A stretch of DNA of 64,000 bases from Xanthobacteraceae bacterium (lineage in GTDB: Bacteria > Pseudomonadota > Alphaproteobacteria > Rhizobiales > Xanthobacteraceae). Both the position numbers and the translations under genes were made by a program. The stretch lies in NCBI GenBank assembly GCA_022841625.1, contig JALHRD010000002.1, positions 154,526 through 218,525 of the forward strand, read 5' to 3'. How positions within the stretch are numbered: the stretch's first letter is position 1; each line of letters starts with the position of its first letter. This document shows, piece after piece, positions 46,196 through 54,586 of the stretch. The notes below the pieces were generated by a model that was not told where the DNA came from, did not search any database, and was given only the letters and a program-made list of their open reading frames with translations.

Positions 46196-46930
46196 TCAAA
46201 AGCGGTGCGGTCCTGGAGGCAGCAGGGCGATTTCCGCAATCATCTTCTTAATGATGGCCTGGCCGAAGGACTCAAAGCCCTGGGCCGCGATCACGAACGA
46301 ACCCGGCCCGCCGATAACATTGTCCCGGAAATACTTCTCAAGCCCGCCCGGCGGGTTGGTGTGCTCGGGGTTCCAGGTCACCTGGGCCTGACTGAGGATC
46401 ACCAGTGCGTTGATGGTGACGTCTTGCGCCAGTGCGTCGTCGCGCGCGACACGAACGTCGCGTCCGGCATTGTTGGTGCCGTCACCTGAAATGTCGATGG
46501 TGCGGCGCGTGGCCTGGAACGGCGAGCGCTTCAACTGCGTCATCGAAAAGCTAATGGCATCGCTGATCGAGGTGCGGTCGGCAAACGAGCGCGGCGCCTC
46601 AACCAACTGATCGCCAAACCGGCGAGCGCTGGCTGGACCGTCGATCATGGTCCAATCGATGACGACCTTTTGTGCGCCGACGCCGGACCATTCCAGGAAA
46701 TTGAGCGCGATCCGACCGTGCGGCCCGGAGCGGATCGCATCGAGGACCTTCGGGTCCGAAATCGCCGCGGCATATCCCTCGCGTTGCAACATGAATTTCT
46801 GATGGTCGACACTACGCGAAACATCGGCCGCCAGCACCAGCAACAGATCGACCGGCTGGGCGCGGGCCGGTGAGGTCGAAAACTGCACCAGCGCCAATAG
46901 CGCCAAGCAGGTCCGCAGGAGCATGCTCAT
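46196..46930 (-). CDS. DUF1194 (von Willebrand A-like) exported protein
   Basis: The 244-residue product has a signal peptide (LLRTCLALLALVQFSTSPARAQ) and a VWA-like domain with a DxSxS metal site (VLAADVSRSVDHQKF). It also shows the DUF1194 features ALNFLEWSG, RTSISDAISFSMTQL and RRTIDISGDGTNNAGRDV. The domain is common in alphaproteobacteria. A calcium- or magnesium-dependent binding role is likely from the MIDAS-type site, but the partner is unknown. It is divergent from the PhoX gene. Confidence 0.88.
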   Translation of the reverse strand: MSMLLRTCLALLALVQFSTSPARAQPVDLLLVLAADVSRSVDHQKFMLQREGYAAAISDPKVLDAIRSGPHGRIALNFLEWSGVGAQKVVIDWTMIDGPASARRFGDQLVEAPRSFADRTSISDAISFSMTQLKRSPFQATRRTIDISGDGTNNAGRDVRVARDDALAQDVTINALVILSQAQVTWNPEHTNPPGGLEKYFRDNVIGGPGSFVIAAQGFESFGQAIIKKMIAEIALLPPGPHRF

Positions 46931-47134
46931 TCGTCGTCACCCGTTTGGATGCGGCCGAAGCAGCCAGTGTGGCAGGTAGCAGCGTAGCCGATTCCTACGC
47001 CACTCCGGAATGCCAATACCAGGGTATTTACGCTGAATTGATGCGATGCGGGGGCGACGTTCGACCTGTCTTTGCGGGTTCTGAATCCCTAAGCTGGCGC
47101 TGCCGGGATACGCGGCGACGAAAACGAGGGTGTT

Positions 47135-49093
47135 ATGCAAACCACCGATCCGTGCATGATGGCGCGTGAAGAGTCCGAGGACATCGGCACCAATCCAACC
47201 GACAATCCAACCATTGGTGATGTGATTGCCGCGCGCTTTGCGCGCCGCGACATCCTCAAGGGCGCACTTGGTGTAGCGGCGATCGCGACCGCGGTGTCGC
47301 CTTTGGCGCTGACCCCGCGTCGCGCCCAGGCGGAGCCGGCCTCGCGCTACCGCTTCGATGAGATCGCGGCCGGCGTCGACGACAATCACCATGTCGCGCC
47401 AGGCTACGACGCCGACGTGCTGATCCGCTGGGGCGATCCGGTGCTGCCCGGCGCGGCCACGTTCGATCCCGCCGCGCAGACTGCCGCCGCGCAGCGGACG
47501 CAGTTCGGTTACAATAATGACTACGTCGCCTATTTCCCAATGCCCGGTGCGGCCAATCCATCGACCCATGGGCTGCTGGTAGTCAATCACGAGTTCACCA
47601 ATGAAGAGTTGATGTTTCCGCAGCCGACCCGCGATTTGCTCAAGCGCGGCGGCGCCGCTGGCATGGTCCGAGCGCTGGTTGATATCGAAATGGCCGCCCA
47701 TGGCGGCTCGGTGATTGAGGTCAGGCGCGAGAACGGCAAGTGGCAGGTGGTATCGGGATCGAAATTCGCCCGCCGCATCGACGCCATGACGCCGATGGAG
47801 ATCACTGGCCCGGCCGCCGGCCATCCGCGGATGCGAACCACTGAGGATCCCGCCGGCCGGCGGGTGCGCGGCATGCTCAACAACTGCGCCGGCGGCGTGA
47901 CGCCATGGGGCACCTGGCTGACCAGCGAGGAGAACATCAATTATTACTTCAGCGGCGAACTGCGCGACGGCCATGCCGAGACCGCCAATCATCGACGCCT
48001 CGGCGTGCCTGGTGGGCTTGCGGCGTGGGGTGCTTTTTATGATCGTTTTGACGTGAGCAAGGAGCCGAATGAGCCTAATCGGTTCGGCTGGATTGTGGAG
48101 ATCGATCCGTTCGATCCGACGTCGACGCCGAAGAAACGCACCGCGCTCGGTCGTGGCAAGCATGAAGGCGCGGCCGGTGCGCTCAGCAAAGATGGCCGTT
48201 ACGTCATCTATATGGGTGACGACCAGCGTTACGAATATGTCTACCGCTTCGTCACGGCTGCGCGGGTCGATCGCGCCAATCCGAGCGTCAATCGCGATAT
48301 CCTGGATGACGGCACGGTGTCGGTCGCGCGCTACAATGCCGACGGCACGCTCGACTGGCTGCCGCTTACGCACGGGCAGGGCCCGCTGACCGCCGCCAAC
48401 GGTTTCGCGAGCCAGGCCGATGTGCTGATCGAGAAACGCCGCGCCGCCGATCTGCTCAAGGCGACCAAGATGGATCGCCCCGAGGATGTTGAGGCCAGCC
48501 CGGTGACCGGCAAGGTCTATGTGAATCTGACTTTGAACGAACGCCGCAAGCCCGACGAGACCGACGCCGCCAACCCGCGCCCGGACAATCGCTTCGGACA
48601 TATCGTCGAGATGACCCCGCCCGATGGCGATCACGCGGCGGCGCAATTTCGCTGGGAGATTCTCCTGCGCTGTGGCGATCCGTCAGTCGCCGCGGTTGGC
48701 GCGACCTTCTCGACCGCCACTACCAGCAATGGCTGGTTCGGCATGCCCGACAATCTCGCCTTCGACAGCCTGGGCCGGATGTGGATCGCGACCGACGGCA
48801 ATTCGGCGTCGCGCACTGGGCGCAGCGACGGGTTGTGGGGCGTCGAAACCGAAGGCGCCGCGCGCGCGACCTCGCGGCACTTCTATCGTGTGCCGGTCGG
48901 CGCCGAACTGTGCGGGCCGTTCTTCACGCCCGACGACGAAACGCTGTTCGTGGCGGTCCAGCATCCCGGGCAGGGCGCCAAGAGCACGTTCGCGGCGCCT
49001 TCGACGCGCTGGCCGGATTTCAAGCCCGGCATGCCGCCGCGGCCGTCGGTGGTCGCCATCACCAAGCGCGGCGGCGGCAAGATCGGAACGTAG
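47135..49093 (+). CDS. phoX: PhoX-family alkaline phosphatase (DUF839)
   Basis: This 652-residue protein has a Tat signal at about 36-62 (FARRDILKGALGVAAIATAV). The PhoX pattern is complete: IRWGDPVLPGAATFDP, FGYNNDYVAYFPM, LLVVNHEFTNEELMFP, NNCAGGVTPWGTWLTSEENIN, GWIVEIDPFDPTSTPKKRTALGRGKHEGA, and VYMGDDQRYEYVYRFV-like DGRYVIYMGDDQRYEYVYRF. It would hydrolyse phosphoesters outside the cytoplasm with a calcium-iron centre. No Pho box was recognised upstream. Confidence 0.92.
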   Translation: MQTTDPCMMAREESEDIGTNPTDNPTIGDVIAARFARRDILKGALGVAAIATAVSPLALTPRRAQAEPASRYRFDEIAAGVDDNHHVAPGYDADVLIRWGDPVLPGAATFDPAAQTAAAQRTQFGYNNDYVAYFPMPGAANPSTHGLLVVNHEFTNEELMFPQPTRDLLKRGGAAGMVRALVDIEMAAHGGSVIEVRRENGKWQVVSGSKFARRIDAMTPMEITGPAAGHPRMRTTEDPAGRRVRGMLNNCAGGVTPWGTWLTSEENINYYFSGELRDGHAETANHRRLGVPGGLAAWGAFYDRFDVSKEPNEPNRFGWIVEIDPFDPTSTPKKRTALGRGKHEGAAGALSKDGRYVIYMGDDQRYEYVYRFVTAARVDRANPSVNRDILDDGTVSVARYNADGTLDWLPLTHGQGPLTAANGFASQADVLIEKRRAADLLKATKMDRPEDVEASPVTGKVYVNLTLNERRKPDETDAANPRPDNRFGHIVEMTPPDGDHAAAQFRWEILLRCGDPSVAAVGATFSTATTSNGWFGMPDNLAFDSLGRMWIATDGNSASRTGRSDGLWGVETEGAARATSRHFYRVPVGAELCGPFFTPDDETLFVAVQHPGQGAKSTFAAPSTRWPDFKPGMPPRPSVVAITKRGGGKIGT

Positions 49094-49132
49094 CCTGCCC
49101 GCGTTCGGGCCGCTGGTGTCGGATCCCGGACC

Positions 49133-50191
49133 TCATTCATGCCGATGCCCGTGATGCATGTCGGGCGTGTGCGGATGCGCATGGGTCAATGGCTGATGAG
49201 CGTGGCCATGGGTGTGCGGCTCGCCCGGCGGGTCCGACGGGGCATGGCTGTGCCGGTGATGATCGTCATGGACGTGGGCGTGCGCATGCGTCACCACGGC
49301 GTGGCTGTGTGCATGTTCGTGCCGCTCTGTCATGTGCAGCCACACGCCAACGGCCATGAGCAGTCCCGCCGCGGCGAGTTGCGGGGTCGCAGCTTCGCCC
49401 AGCGCGACCACGGCGGCGAGGGCGCCCAAGAACGGCGCGGCGGCGAAATAGGCACTGGTTCGCGCCGTGCCGAGATCGCGCAACGCCAGCACGAAGAGAA
49501 CGAGGCTCAAGCCATAGCCGACAAAACCGAGCGCCGCGGCGGCCATCGACATCGGCCATGGCGGCAGCAGTCCGCCAGCCCAGACTCCAAGCGCCAGATT
49601 GACCGGACCGGCAATCAGCCCCTTGATCTCGACAATCTGCAACGGGTCGGCGAGCGAAACCCGCTGCGTCAAATTGTTGTCCAGCGCCCAGGCGATGCAG
49701 GCCGCGACGATTGCCAGCGGCCCGATCATGGCACCCCATGTCGGCAACCCGGTCCAGGCCAGCGTGACGCCCCCGCCGAGCAGAAACGCCAGGCCGAGCA
49801 TCAGCCGGGAACCGTAGTGCTCCCGGAACACCAGCCAGGCGATCAATGCGGTCGCCGCGGCTTCGAAGTTCAGCAGGAGCGATGCGCTGGTTGCGGGGGT
49901 CTGCGCCAGGCCGATCATCAGCAGCAGCGGACCAGCCACGCCACCGCTCGCGACGGCCCCTGCGAGCCACGGGATGTCCCGCCGTCCGAGCGCGACCTCC
50001 GGAGCATGCGTCCGGCCGACAACGCGCCGGCGCAATCGGCGCAGCACGGCCACCCCGACGCCGGCGCCGCAGTAGAGCAGGCCCGCAAGGATCGCCGGGT
50101 GCACCGTATCGAGCAGGACTTTGGCAGCCGGGGTCGAAATCCCAAACAAGGCCGCCGAGGCAAGCGCAAGCGCGATGGCCGTTCTGTTCAT
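49133..50191 (-). CDS. EamA/DMT-family transporter with histidine-rich C-terminal tail
   Basis: From ATG 50191 (ATG 50206 is possible) the product has 352 residues. Ten membrane helices in two EamA repeats are visible (TAIALALASAALFGISTPAAKVLL; ASLLLNFEAAATALIAWLVFREHYG; GTARTSAYFAAAPFLGALAAVVALGEA). After the last helix, about 67 residues contain some two dozen histidines (HEHAHSHAVVTHAHAHVHDD, HTHGHAHQPLTHAHPHTPDM). Such tails are typical of metal-handling transporters such as CDF or NiCoT, not of plain EamA proteins. A metal or metal-complex substrate is inferred. It is convergent with PhoX. Confidence 0.88.
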   Translation of the reverse strand: MNRTAIALALASAALFGISTPAAKVLLDTVHPAILAGLLYCGAGVGVAVLRRLRRRVVGRTHAPEVALGRRDIPWLAGAVASGGVAGPLLLMIGLAQTPATSASLLLNFEAAATALIAWLVFREHYGSRLMLGLAFLLGGGVTLAWTGLPTWGAMIGPLAIVAACIAWALDNNLTQRVSLADPLQIVEIKGLIAGPVNLALGVWAGGLLPPWPMSMAAAALGFVGYGLSLVLFVLALRDLGTARTSAYFAAAPFLGALAAVVALGEAATPQLAAAGLLMAVGVWLHMTERHEHAHSHAVVTHAHAHVHDDHHRHSHAPSDPPGEPHTHGHAHQPLTHAHPHTPDMHHGHRHE

Positions 50192-50301
50192 GCCAAAACC
50201 TACCATCAGACGATGAAGAACGACCGGTTTGTTTTTCGCGGCAGAACGTTACACTCCCAGCAAAACAAGCGCTGGTGCCGCCGGCGAACGGGAGGCGGAC
50301 G

Positions 50302-51300
50302 ATGATCTGGGCGACAATGACAGCGTGCGTCCGCGCGGCGCCGCGGATGGCGGCGATTGCGAGCGCGGTGATGTTCGCCGGCGTCGCGTCGGCGCAACCC
50401 TATCCGTCGAAGCCGGTACGGATCATCTGCACATTTGCCGCGGGCGGCACCACCGATGTCTTGGCGCGCGGCGTCGCGCGGCAGCTGTCCGAAATCTGGG
50501 GCCAGCAGGTGGTGGTCGAAAACCGCGCCGGCGCCAACACCCAGATCGGCGCCGAACATGTCGCCAAGTCGGCAGGCGATGGCTACACGCTGATGGTGAC
50601 CTCGGAAGGCACCTTCGTGATGAACCCCAACCTCTACGACAAGCTGCCCTATGACGCGGAGACGGACTTCATCCCGATCACCACGCTGATCGAGCTCAAG
50701 CAGGTTTTGATCGTGAGCCCGAAAGTGCCGGTCAACTCCATCCGGGAGCTGGTCGAACTGGCGCGCCAGCAGCCGGGCAAGCTGACCTATGGCACTACCG
50801 GGCTCGGCTCGTCCTCGCATCTTAACATGGAGATGTTGCAGAACATGGCGCAGGTGAAGCTCACCGCCGTGCATTACCGAGGCGCGGCGCAGGCGCTCAC
50901 CGACCTCCACGGCGGCCATATCGACATGATCTTTGCCGCCGCCGGCATCGTGGCCGAGCAATATCGCGCCGGCACGTTGAAAATTCTCGCGACCGGCAGC
51001 CGCACCCGCGTCGCCGGACTGCCGGATCTGCCGACCATTGCCGAGGCCGGCCTGCCGGGTTTTGACGGCACCTCCTGGTTCGGGCTGTTTGCGCCGCGCG
51101 GCACGCCAGCCGAGATCGTCGCCAAGATTCACGCCGACGTGCGCAAGGGCTTCGACAATGCCGCGTTCCGCAAGAGTTTCCTGGAACCGAACATGCTGGA
51201 GCCCAATATCGTCGCGCCCGATGTGTTTGCCCGTTCGATCAATGACGGCCGCGAGCGCTGGGGCAAGATCATTCGCGCGGCCGGGCTGAAGGGAACTTAG
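50302..51300 (+). CDS. TctC/Bug-family periplasmic solute-binding protein
   Basis: ATG 50302, with GGGAGG upstream, gives 332 residues. A signal peptide (RMAAIASAVMFAGVASAQPYP) is followed by the Bug fold: PSKPVRIICTFAAGGTTDVLARGVARQLSEIWGQQVVVENRAGA, then GDGYTLMV, and YGTTGLGSSSHLNMEMLQ. This large family binds carboxylates for TctABC transporters or acts as sensors. No tctA or tctB is nearby, which is usual for expanded Bug sets. The ligand is unknown. Confidence 0.93.
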   Translation: MIWATMTACVRAAPRMAAIASAVMFAGVASAQPYPSKPVRIICTFAAGGTTDVLARGVARQLSEIWGQQVVVENRAGANTQIGAEHVAKSAGDGYTLMVTSEGTFVMNPNLYDKLPYDAETDFIPITTLIELKQVLIVSPKVPVNSIRELVELARQQPGKLTYGTTGLGSSSHLNMEMLQNMAQVKLTAVHYRGAAQALTDLHGGHIDMIFAAAGIVAEQYRAGTLKILATGSRTRVAGLPDLPTIAEAGLPGFDGTSWFGLFAPRGTPAEIVAKIHADVRKGFDNAAFRKSFLEPNMLEPNIVAPDVFARSINDGRERWGKIIRAAGLKGT

Positions 51301-51338
51301 AGACGCACGCCGGCGCCGGACGGGAAGGGGACGGTTGC

Positions 51339-51944
51339 ATGGAAGCCTATTACCCGGAAGTCGTCGGCGTCGCCGCCGCCGCTGCGAGTCTCTATGCGGC
51401 GCACGCCAAGACCATTATTCCGCTGCGCATTGCGGCGATTGTCGCCAATCTACTGGCTATGGCCTACAGCTTTATGCACGGCACCTATCCCACCTTCGCG
51501 CTCAATGCCGCGCTGCTTCCGCTGAACGCTTGGCGGCTTTACCAGATGCTGAAGCTTGTCCGCGACATTGGCGCTGCGATTGAGCACGACATGAACGTCG
51601 ATTGGCTTTTGAAATACATGCGCCCGAAGCGCTACAAGGCCGGCGATCTCATGATGGAGCGCGGCGAATATGCCACCGAGGCGTTTTATGTCGTTTCCGG
51701 CGAGGTCGAGATTGTCGAGCTCAACCGGACCCTCGGCGCCGGAACGCTGCTCGGTGAGATCGGATTGTTCGCGCCGGATGGCCGACGCACCATGACAGTA
51801 CGTTGCAAGACCGATGTCGAGGCCGCCACCATGGGATACGATCAGGTCAAGGAACTGTATTTCCAGAATCCACAATTTGGGTTCCGCCTGCTGCACCTGA
51901 TCGTGGCGCGCATGCAGAGCAACCGGGCGGTCGCCACTCTGTAG
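51339..51944 (+). CDS. Membrane protein with cyclic-nucleotide-binding-like domain
   Basis: The 201-residue product starts behind AAGGGGA. Residues about 5-75 contain two or three membrane helices (VVGVAAAAASLYAAHAKTIIPLRIAAIVANLLAMAYSFM, NAALLPLNAWRLYQMLKLV). Residues about 85-195 are a cNMP-binding-like beta-roll (KAGDLMMERGEYATEAFYVVSGEVEIVELNRTLGAGTLLGEIGLFAPDGRRTMTV). The full phosphate-binding cassette Arg motif (GExxLxxxxPRxAtv) is altered to GEIGLFAPDGRRTMTV. The layout resembles Popeye-type proteins. It may sense cAMP or another ligand at the membrane. Spacing suggests cotranscription with the flanking genes. Confidence 0.82.
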   Translation: MEAYYPEVVGVAAAAASLYAAHAKTIIPLRIAAIVANLLAMAYSFMHGTYPTFALNAALLPLNAWRLYQMLKLVRDIGAAIEHDMNVDWLLKYMRPKRYKAGDLMMERGEYATEAFYVVSGEVEIVELNRTLGAGTLLGEIGLFAPDGRRTMTVRCKTDVEAATMGYDQVKELYFQNPQFGFRLLHLIVARMQSNRAVATL

Positions 51945-52016
51945 GTGGATTTTGCGCAGGTGCTGAGCCATTTCCGGTTATGATGGCTTGAGATCGTCCC
52001 GCCGATCCGGCTATGC

Positions 52017-53273
52017 ATGGGCGTGTCCACGCCGCCCATCATCCCAGCAGCCACCAGCAGCGAAGTGTCCTGGCGCATCCAGGGCGCGGTCTACGGCATC
52101 GGCCTGTTCTCGACCTCTATCTTCCACATCGGCGCGGTGATCGTGCCGCTCTATGCGGCGACCATGACGCCGTCGCCGCTGATGTTTGGACTGGTGTTCA
52201 GCGCCGCGCATTTCCTGCCGCTGTTTTTGTCGATCCACACCGGGGCGATGATGGACCGGCTCGGCGCGCGCCGCGTCATGCTGGTCTGCACCAGCATCGG
52301 GGCAATCGTGCCGCTGTTTTATCCGGCGTTTCCGTGGATCTGGGCGCTGGTGTTCTTTCAAATGTTTTTCGGCCTGGCGGAGTCGATGGGCTGGCTCGGC
52401 GCCCAGACCATGATCGGCCAATTCATGCACGGCAAGACGATTTATGCCGGGCGCATGAGCTTCATCATCAGGATCGGGCATCTGATTTGCGCGCCGCTCG
52501 CGGGCATCAGCTGGGATCTCGCCGGGCCGTGGGGCGGCTTTGCTTTGATGTCGCTGTGGGGCCTGGGCTCGGTCGCGTGCGCGCTGTTGTTGCCGAAGCA
52601 ACCGATCGATCCGGATGCGGTGGCACCGGAAGGCCGCCGCGCCAAGATGCGCGCGCTATTGCCGAATGCGTCGGATTATCTCACCGCGTTTCGACTGCTC
52701 GGGGTTCCATCGGTGGTCGTCATCGTGATGCTGGGCGCGCTGATGCATGTCGGCAATGCAGTGCAGGGCTCGTTCTATGTAGCATGGCTCAGCGACATGG
52801 GCCTGACCGGCACCGCCATCGGTCTGCTCGGTCCCGCGGCCGCAATTGGCGCCGCGCTGTTTTCGCTCGTTACCGCGCGGCTGATGCGCTATGTCGGCGG
52901 GCTGTGGATTGCACTGGCCTCGCTGTGGGCCGGCATTCTCCTGATCTGCGCGACGCCACTGTTCGGCAGCTACTTCCTGTTGCAGATGGCGATGTTTTTG
53001 CGGTCGGGCGCCAATGGGCTGGCGCAACCTCTGGTGATCACACTGGTGCTGCGCGGCGCCGGCCGCGAAAATCAGGGCAAGGCGATTGGCTTGCGCGGCA
53101 CTGCCAACCGCGTCGCCTCGATCCTGGCGCCATTGGCAATGGGCTTAATCGCCGAGGCGGTCGGGCTCGAGTGGTCGTTTTATGTGATTGGTGCGCTGGT
53201 CAGTGTGATGATGATCGGCATTGCGATCTATCTCTGGCGCAACCCGCAGGTCACGCGGGCGGGCGAGGATTAG
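52017..53273 (+). CDS. Major facilitator superfamily transporter
   Basis: The 418-residue product has about 12 membrane helices in two halves. The typical MFS loop is seen as GAMMDRLGARRVMLVCTSIGAIVPL, and FGLAESMGWLGAQTMIGQFMHGKTIYAGRMSFIIRIGHLICAPLAGISWDL belongs to helices 4-6. The substrate is not predictable; the general drug or solute exporter type fits. The ribosome site is weak. It is convergent with a small gene that has a strong terminator. Confidence 0.9.
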   Translation: MGVSTPPIIPAATSSEVSWRIQGAVYGIGLFSTSIFHIGAVIVPLYAATMTPSPLMFGLVFSAAHFLPLFLSIHTGAMMDRLGARRVMLVCTSIGAIVPLFYPAFPWIWALVFFQMFFGLAESMGWLGAQTMIGQFMHGKTIYAGRMSFIIRIGHLICAPLAGISWDLAGPWGGFALMSLWGLGSVACALLLPKQPIDPDAVAPEGRRAKMRALLPNASDYLTAFRLLGVPSVVVIVMLGALMHVGNAVQGSFYVAWLSDMGLTGTAIGLLGPAAAIGAALFSLVTARLMRYVGGLWIALASLWAGILLICATPLFGSYFLLQMAMFLRSGANGLAQPLVITLVLRGAGRENQGKAIGLRGTANRVASILAPLAMGLIAEAVGLEWSFYVIGALVSVMMIGIAIYLWRNPQVTRAGED

Positions 53274-53306
53274 GGGCGGGAGACGTAGCGTTCGGCGCGG
53301 CGCGCC

Positions 53307-53341
53307 AAAAAAAACTCGGCCAGACGATGCGTCTGGCCGAG
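53307..53341 (-). terminator. Strong rho-independent terminator of the 49-residue gene
   Basis: A perfect 11-bp stem CTCGGCCAGAC (53315-53325 with 53331-53341) is followed on the minus strand by eight T (53314-53307). It serves transcription coming from 53507. Confidence 0.93.
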
Positions 53342-53357
53342 CAAGAGCCCCCCCGAT

Positions 53358-53507
53358 TTAAGCGCCGAGCTGTTCGAGGCGCGCTTCGATTTGCGCTGTC
53401 GTGTAGCTTGGATTGGTGGCCCGAACTTGCAGCCAAAGGCGATTGCGCCGGTCGATATGAGCTTGAAGAAATTTAGGCAGTTTGATTTCCCGCATCTGAT
53501 TGACCAT
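53358..53507 (-). CDS. 49-residue small protein, unknown function
   Basis: ATG 53507 has GGAGAG seven bases upstream and the stop is TAA. The product is charged, mixed helical, beginning MVNQMREIKLPKFLQAHIDR and ending QIEARLEQLGA, with no signal peptide. A strong terminator follows 17 bases after the stop. A clear ribosome site, a plausible start and a dedicated terminator together support a real gene even though it is short. I do not recognise the family. Confidence 0.7.
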   Translation of the reverse strand: MVNQMREIKLPKFLQAHIDRRNRLWLQVRATNPSYTTAQIEARLEQLGA

Positions 53508-53763
53508 CGATCTCTCCATTCGATGTTCATTCCCGCGGATGCATTACACACGAAATTTTCGAAATGAAAAGCGTAACCTTAATCGTTGGTTAATCGTCAC
53601 GCGGATTTTCACGTACGCGCATTTACCAATTCGTAAGCTTGATGTCGCGGCGCACGTGAAATGTGCTATGATGTTTTTGTTGATGCGGCGGACGGCCCAT
53701 GCGGTTTGAGGCGCCCTCCCGATGCGGTGTCTGCAATTTAATTCTCGCCTGGCGGCGGGAGAC

Positions 53764-53789
53764 GAGCGCCCGGTCGCACCCGGGCGCTC
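53764..53789 (+). terminator. Possible terminator hairpin in the spacer before iorA
   Basis: The 10-bp stem GAGCGCCCGG with CCGGGCGCTC is followed by GACCATTTTA. The T run is short and no gene precedes it on the + strand. Confidence 0.35.
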
Positions 53790-53968
53790 GACCATTTTAG
53801 GGGTTGGCACTGCGCAAGCGGCTGCTCGTCGCGCTTGCTCGCTGCCTCTCATGCTCTCCCGTCGCGCGAAACGCGCGGTGGGGAGAGGGGATGCAGTCCC
53901 GCTCGCATTTTCAGAGTCCACGATTGTGAGGCCGACTGTCGAACGGTGCGTCGAGCGCCGCCGACACT

Positions 53969-54002
53969 CCGTCTCCCATCGCCGTTTGGCGATGGGAGAC
54001 GG
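53969..54002. repeat. 15-bp perfect inverted repeat
   Basis: CCGTCTCCCATCGCC (53969-53983) and GGCGATGGGAGACGG (53988-54002) are separated by only four bases. It looks like a cruciform or REP-type element. Confidence 0.75.
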
Positions 54003-54127
54003 TTGGGGTGACGGGCCGCTACAAGCGTAAGGGGTTTGCCACGTGCTTGCGGCCGCCGCATTTCTGGAACAGAATTGCGCAGGCCCGCATGGCGGCTAAG
54101 CTCCGCTGCGGGTGCAGGGAGGAAGCA

Positions 54128-54583
54128 ATGGCCACGAATTTTGTCGTCAATGGCCGGCGGGCGTCGACCGACGCGCCGCCGGCAACGCCGCTGTTATGGG
54201 TGATCCGCGAGCAGCTCAAGCTCACCGGCACCAAGTTCGGTTGCGGCACCGGCTTGTGCGGCGCTTGCACGATCCACGTCGATGGCAAGCGTGCGTTTTC
54301 CTGCCAGACGCAAGTGTCCGAGATCGCCGGCAAGTCGATCACCACCATCGAAGGCCTGTCGCCGGACTCCAGCCATCCCTTGCAGAAGGCTTGGCTCGCC
54401 GCGCAGGTGCCGCAATGCGGCTACTGCCAGTCCGGGCAGATCATGAGCGCGGCCGCGCTGCTGAAAGAAGTTCCAAAACCGACCCGCGCGCAGATCGTCG
54501 ACCACATGAGCGCCAATATCTGCCGCTGCGGCACCTACCAACGCATTGTCGGCGCGGTCGAACGCGCGGCGCGGGAGGGCTAG
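54128..54583 (+). CDS. iorA: [2Fe-2S] subunit of a molybdenum hydroxylase, IorA/CoxS type
   Basis: ATG 54128, with GGAGGAAG upstream, gives 151 residues. The plant-type cluster is ligated by C39, C44, C47 and C59 ([20 protein letters not shown]) and the second cluster by C97, C100, C132 and C134 ([16 protein letters not shown]). This is the full two-cluster small subunit. It carries electrons from the molybdenum subunit encoded three bases downstream. No FAD subunit follows, as in isoquinoline 1-oxidoreductase-type (IorAB) enzymes, so a cytochrome or other acceptor is expected. Confidence 0.94.
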   Translation: MATNFVVNGRRASTDAPPATPLLWVIREQLKLTGTKFGCGTGLCGACTIHVDGKRAFSCQTQVSEIAGKSITTIEGLSPDSSHPLQKAWLAAQVPQCGYCQSGQIMSAAALLKEVPKPTRAQIVDHMSANICRCGTYQRIVGAVERAAREG

Positions 54584-54586
54584 GTC

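Larger units (their letters stand above)
53508..54127. other. 620-base spacer with two strong hairpins
   Basis: No gene is supported. Hairpins lie at 53764-53789 (GAGCGCCCGG/CCGGGCGCTC, then GACCATTTTA) and 53969-54002 (15-bp perfect stem CCGTCTCCCATCGCC). The first looks like a weak terminator and could end a small RNA starting near 53640, but no promoter is convincing. The last bases hold the leader of the IorA-type gene (GGAGGAAG). Confidence 0.5.

Noticed and set aside
46937..48646. 569-residue minus-strand frame opposite phoX
   Set aside because: Antisense shadow of a well-supported PhoX gene; no domain or ribosome site.
49139..50305. 388-residue + strand frame opposite the EamA gene
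   Set aside because: Shadow of the His-rich tail and membrane helices; composition is not protein-like.
52013..53476. 487-residue + strand frame overlapping the MFS gene
   Set aside because: Out-of-frame shadow; the overlapping frame has a clean 12-helix MFS pattern.
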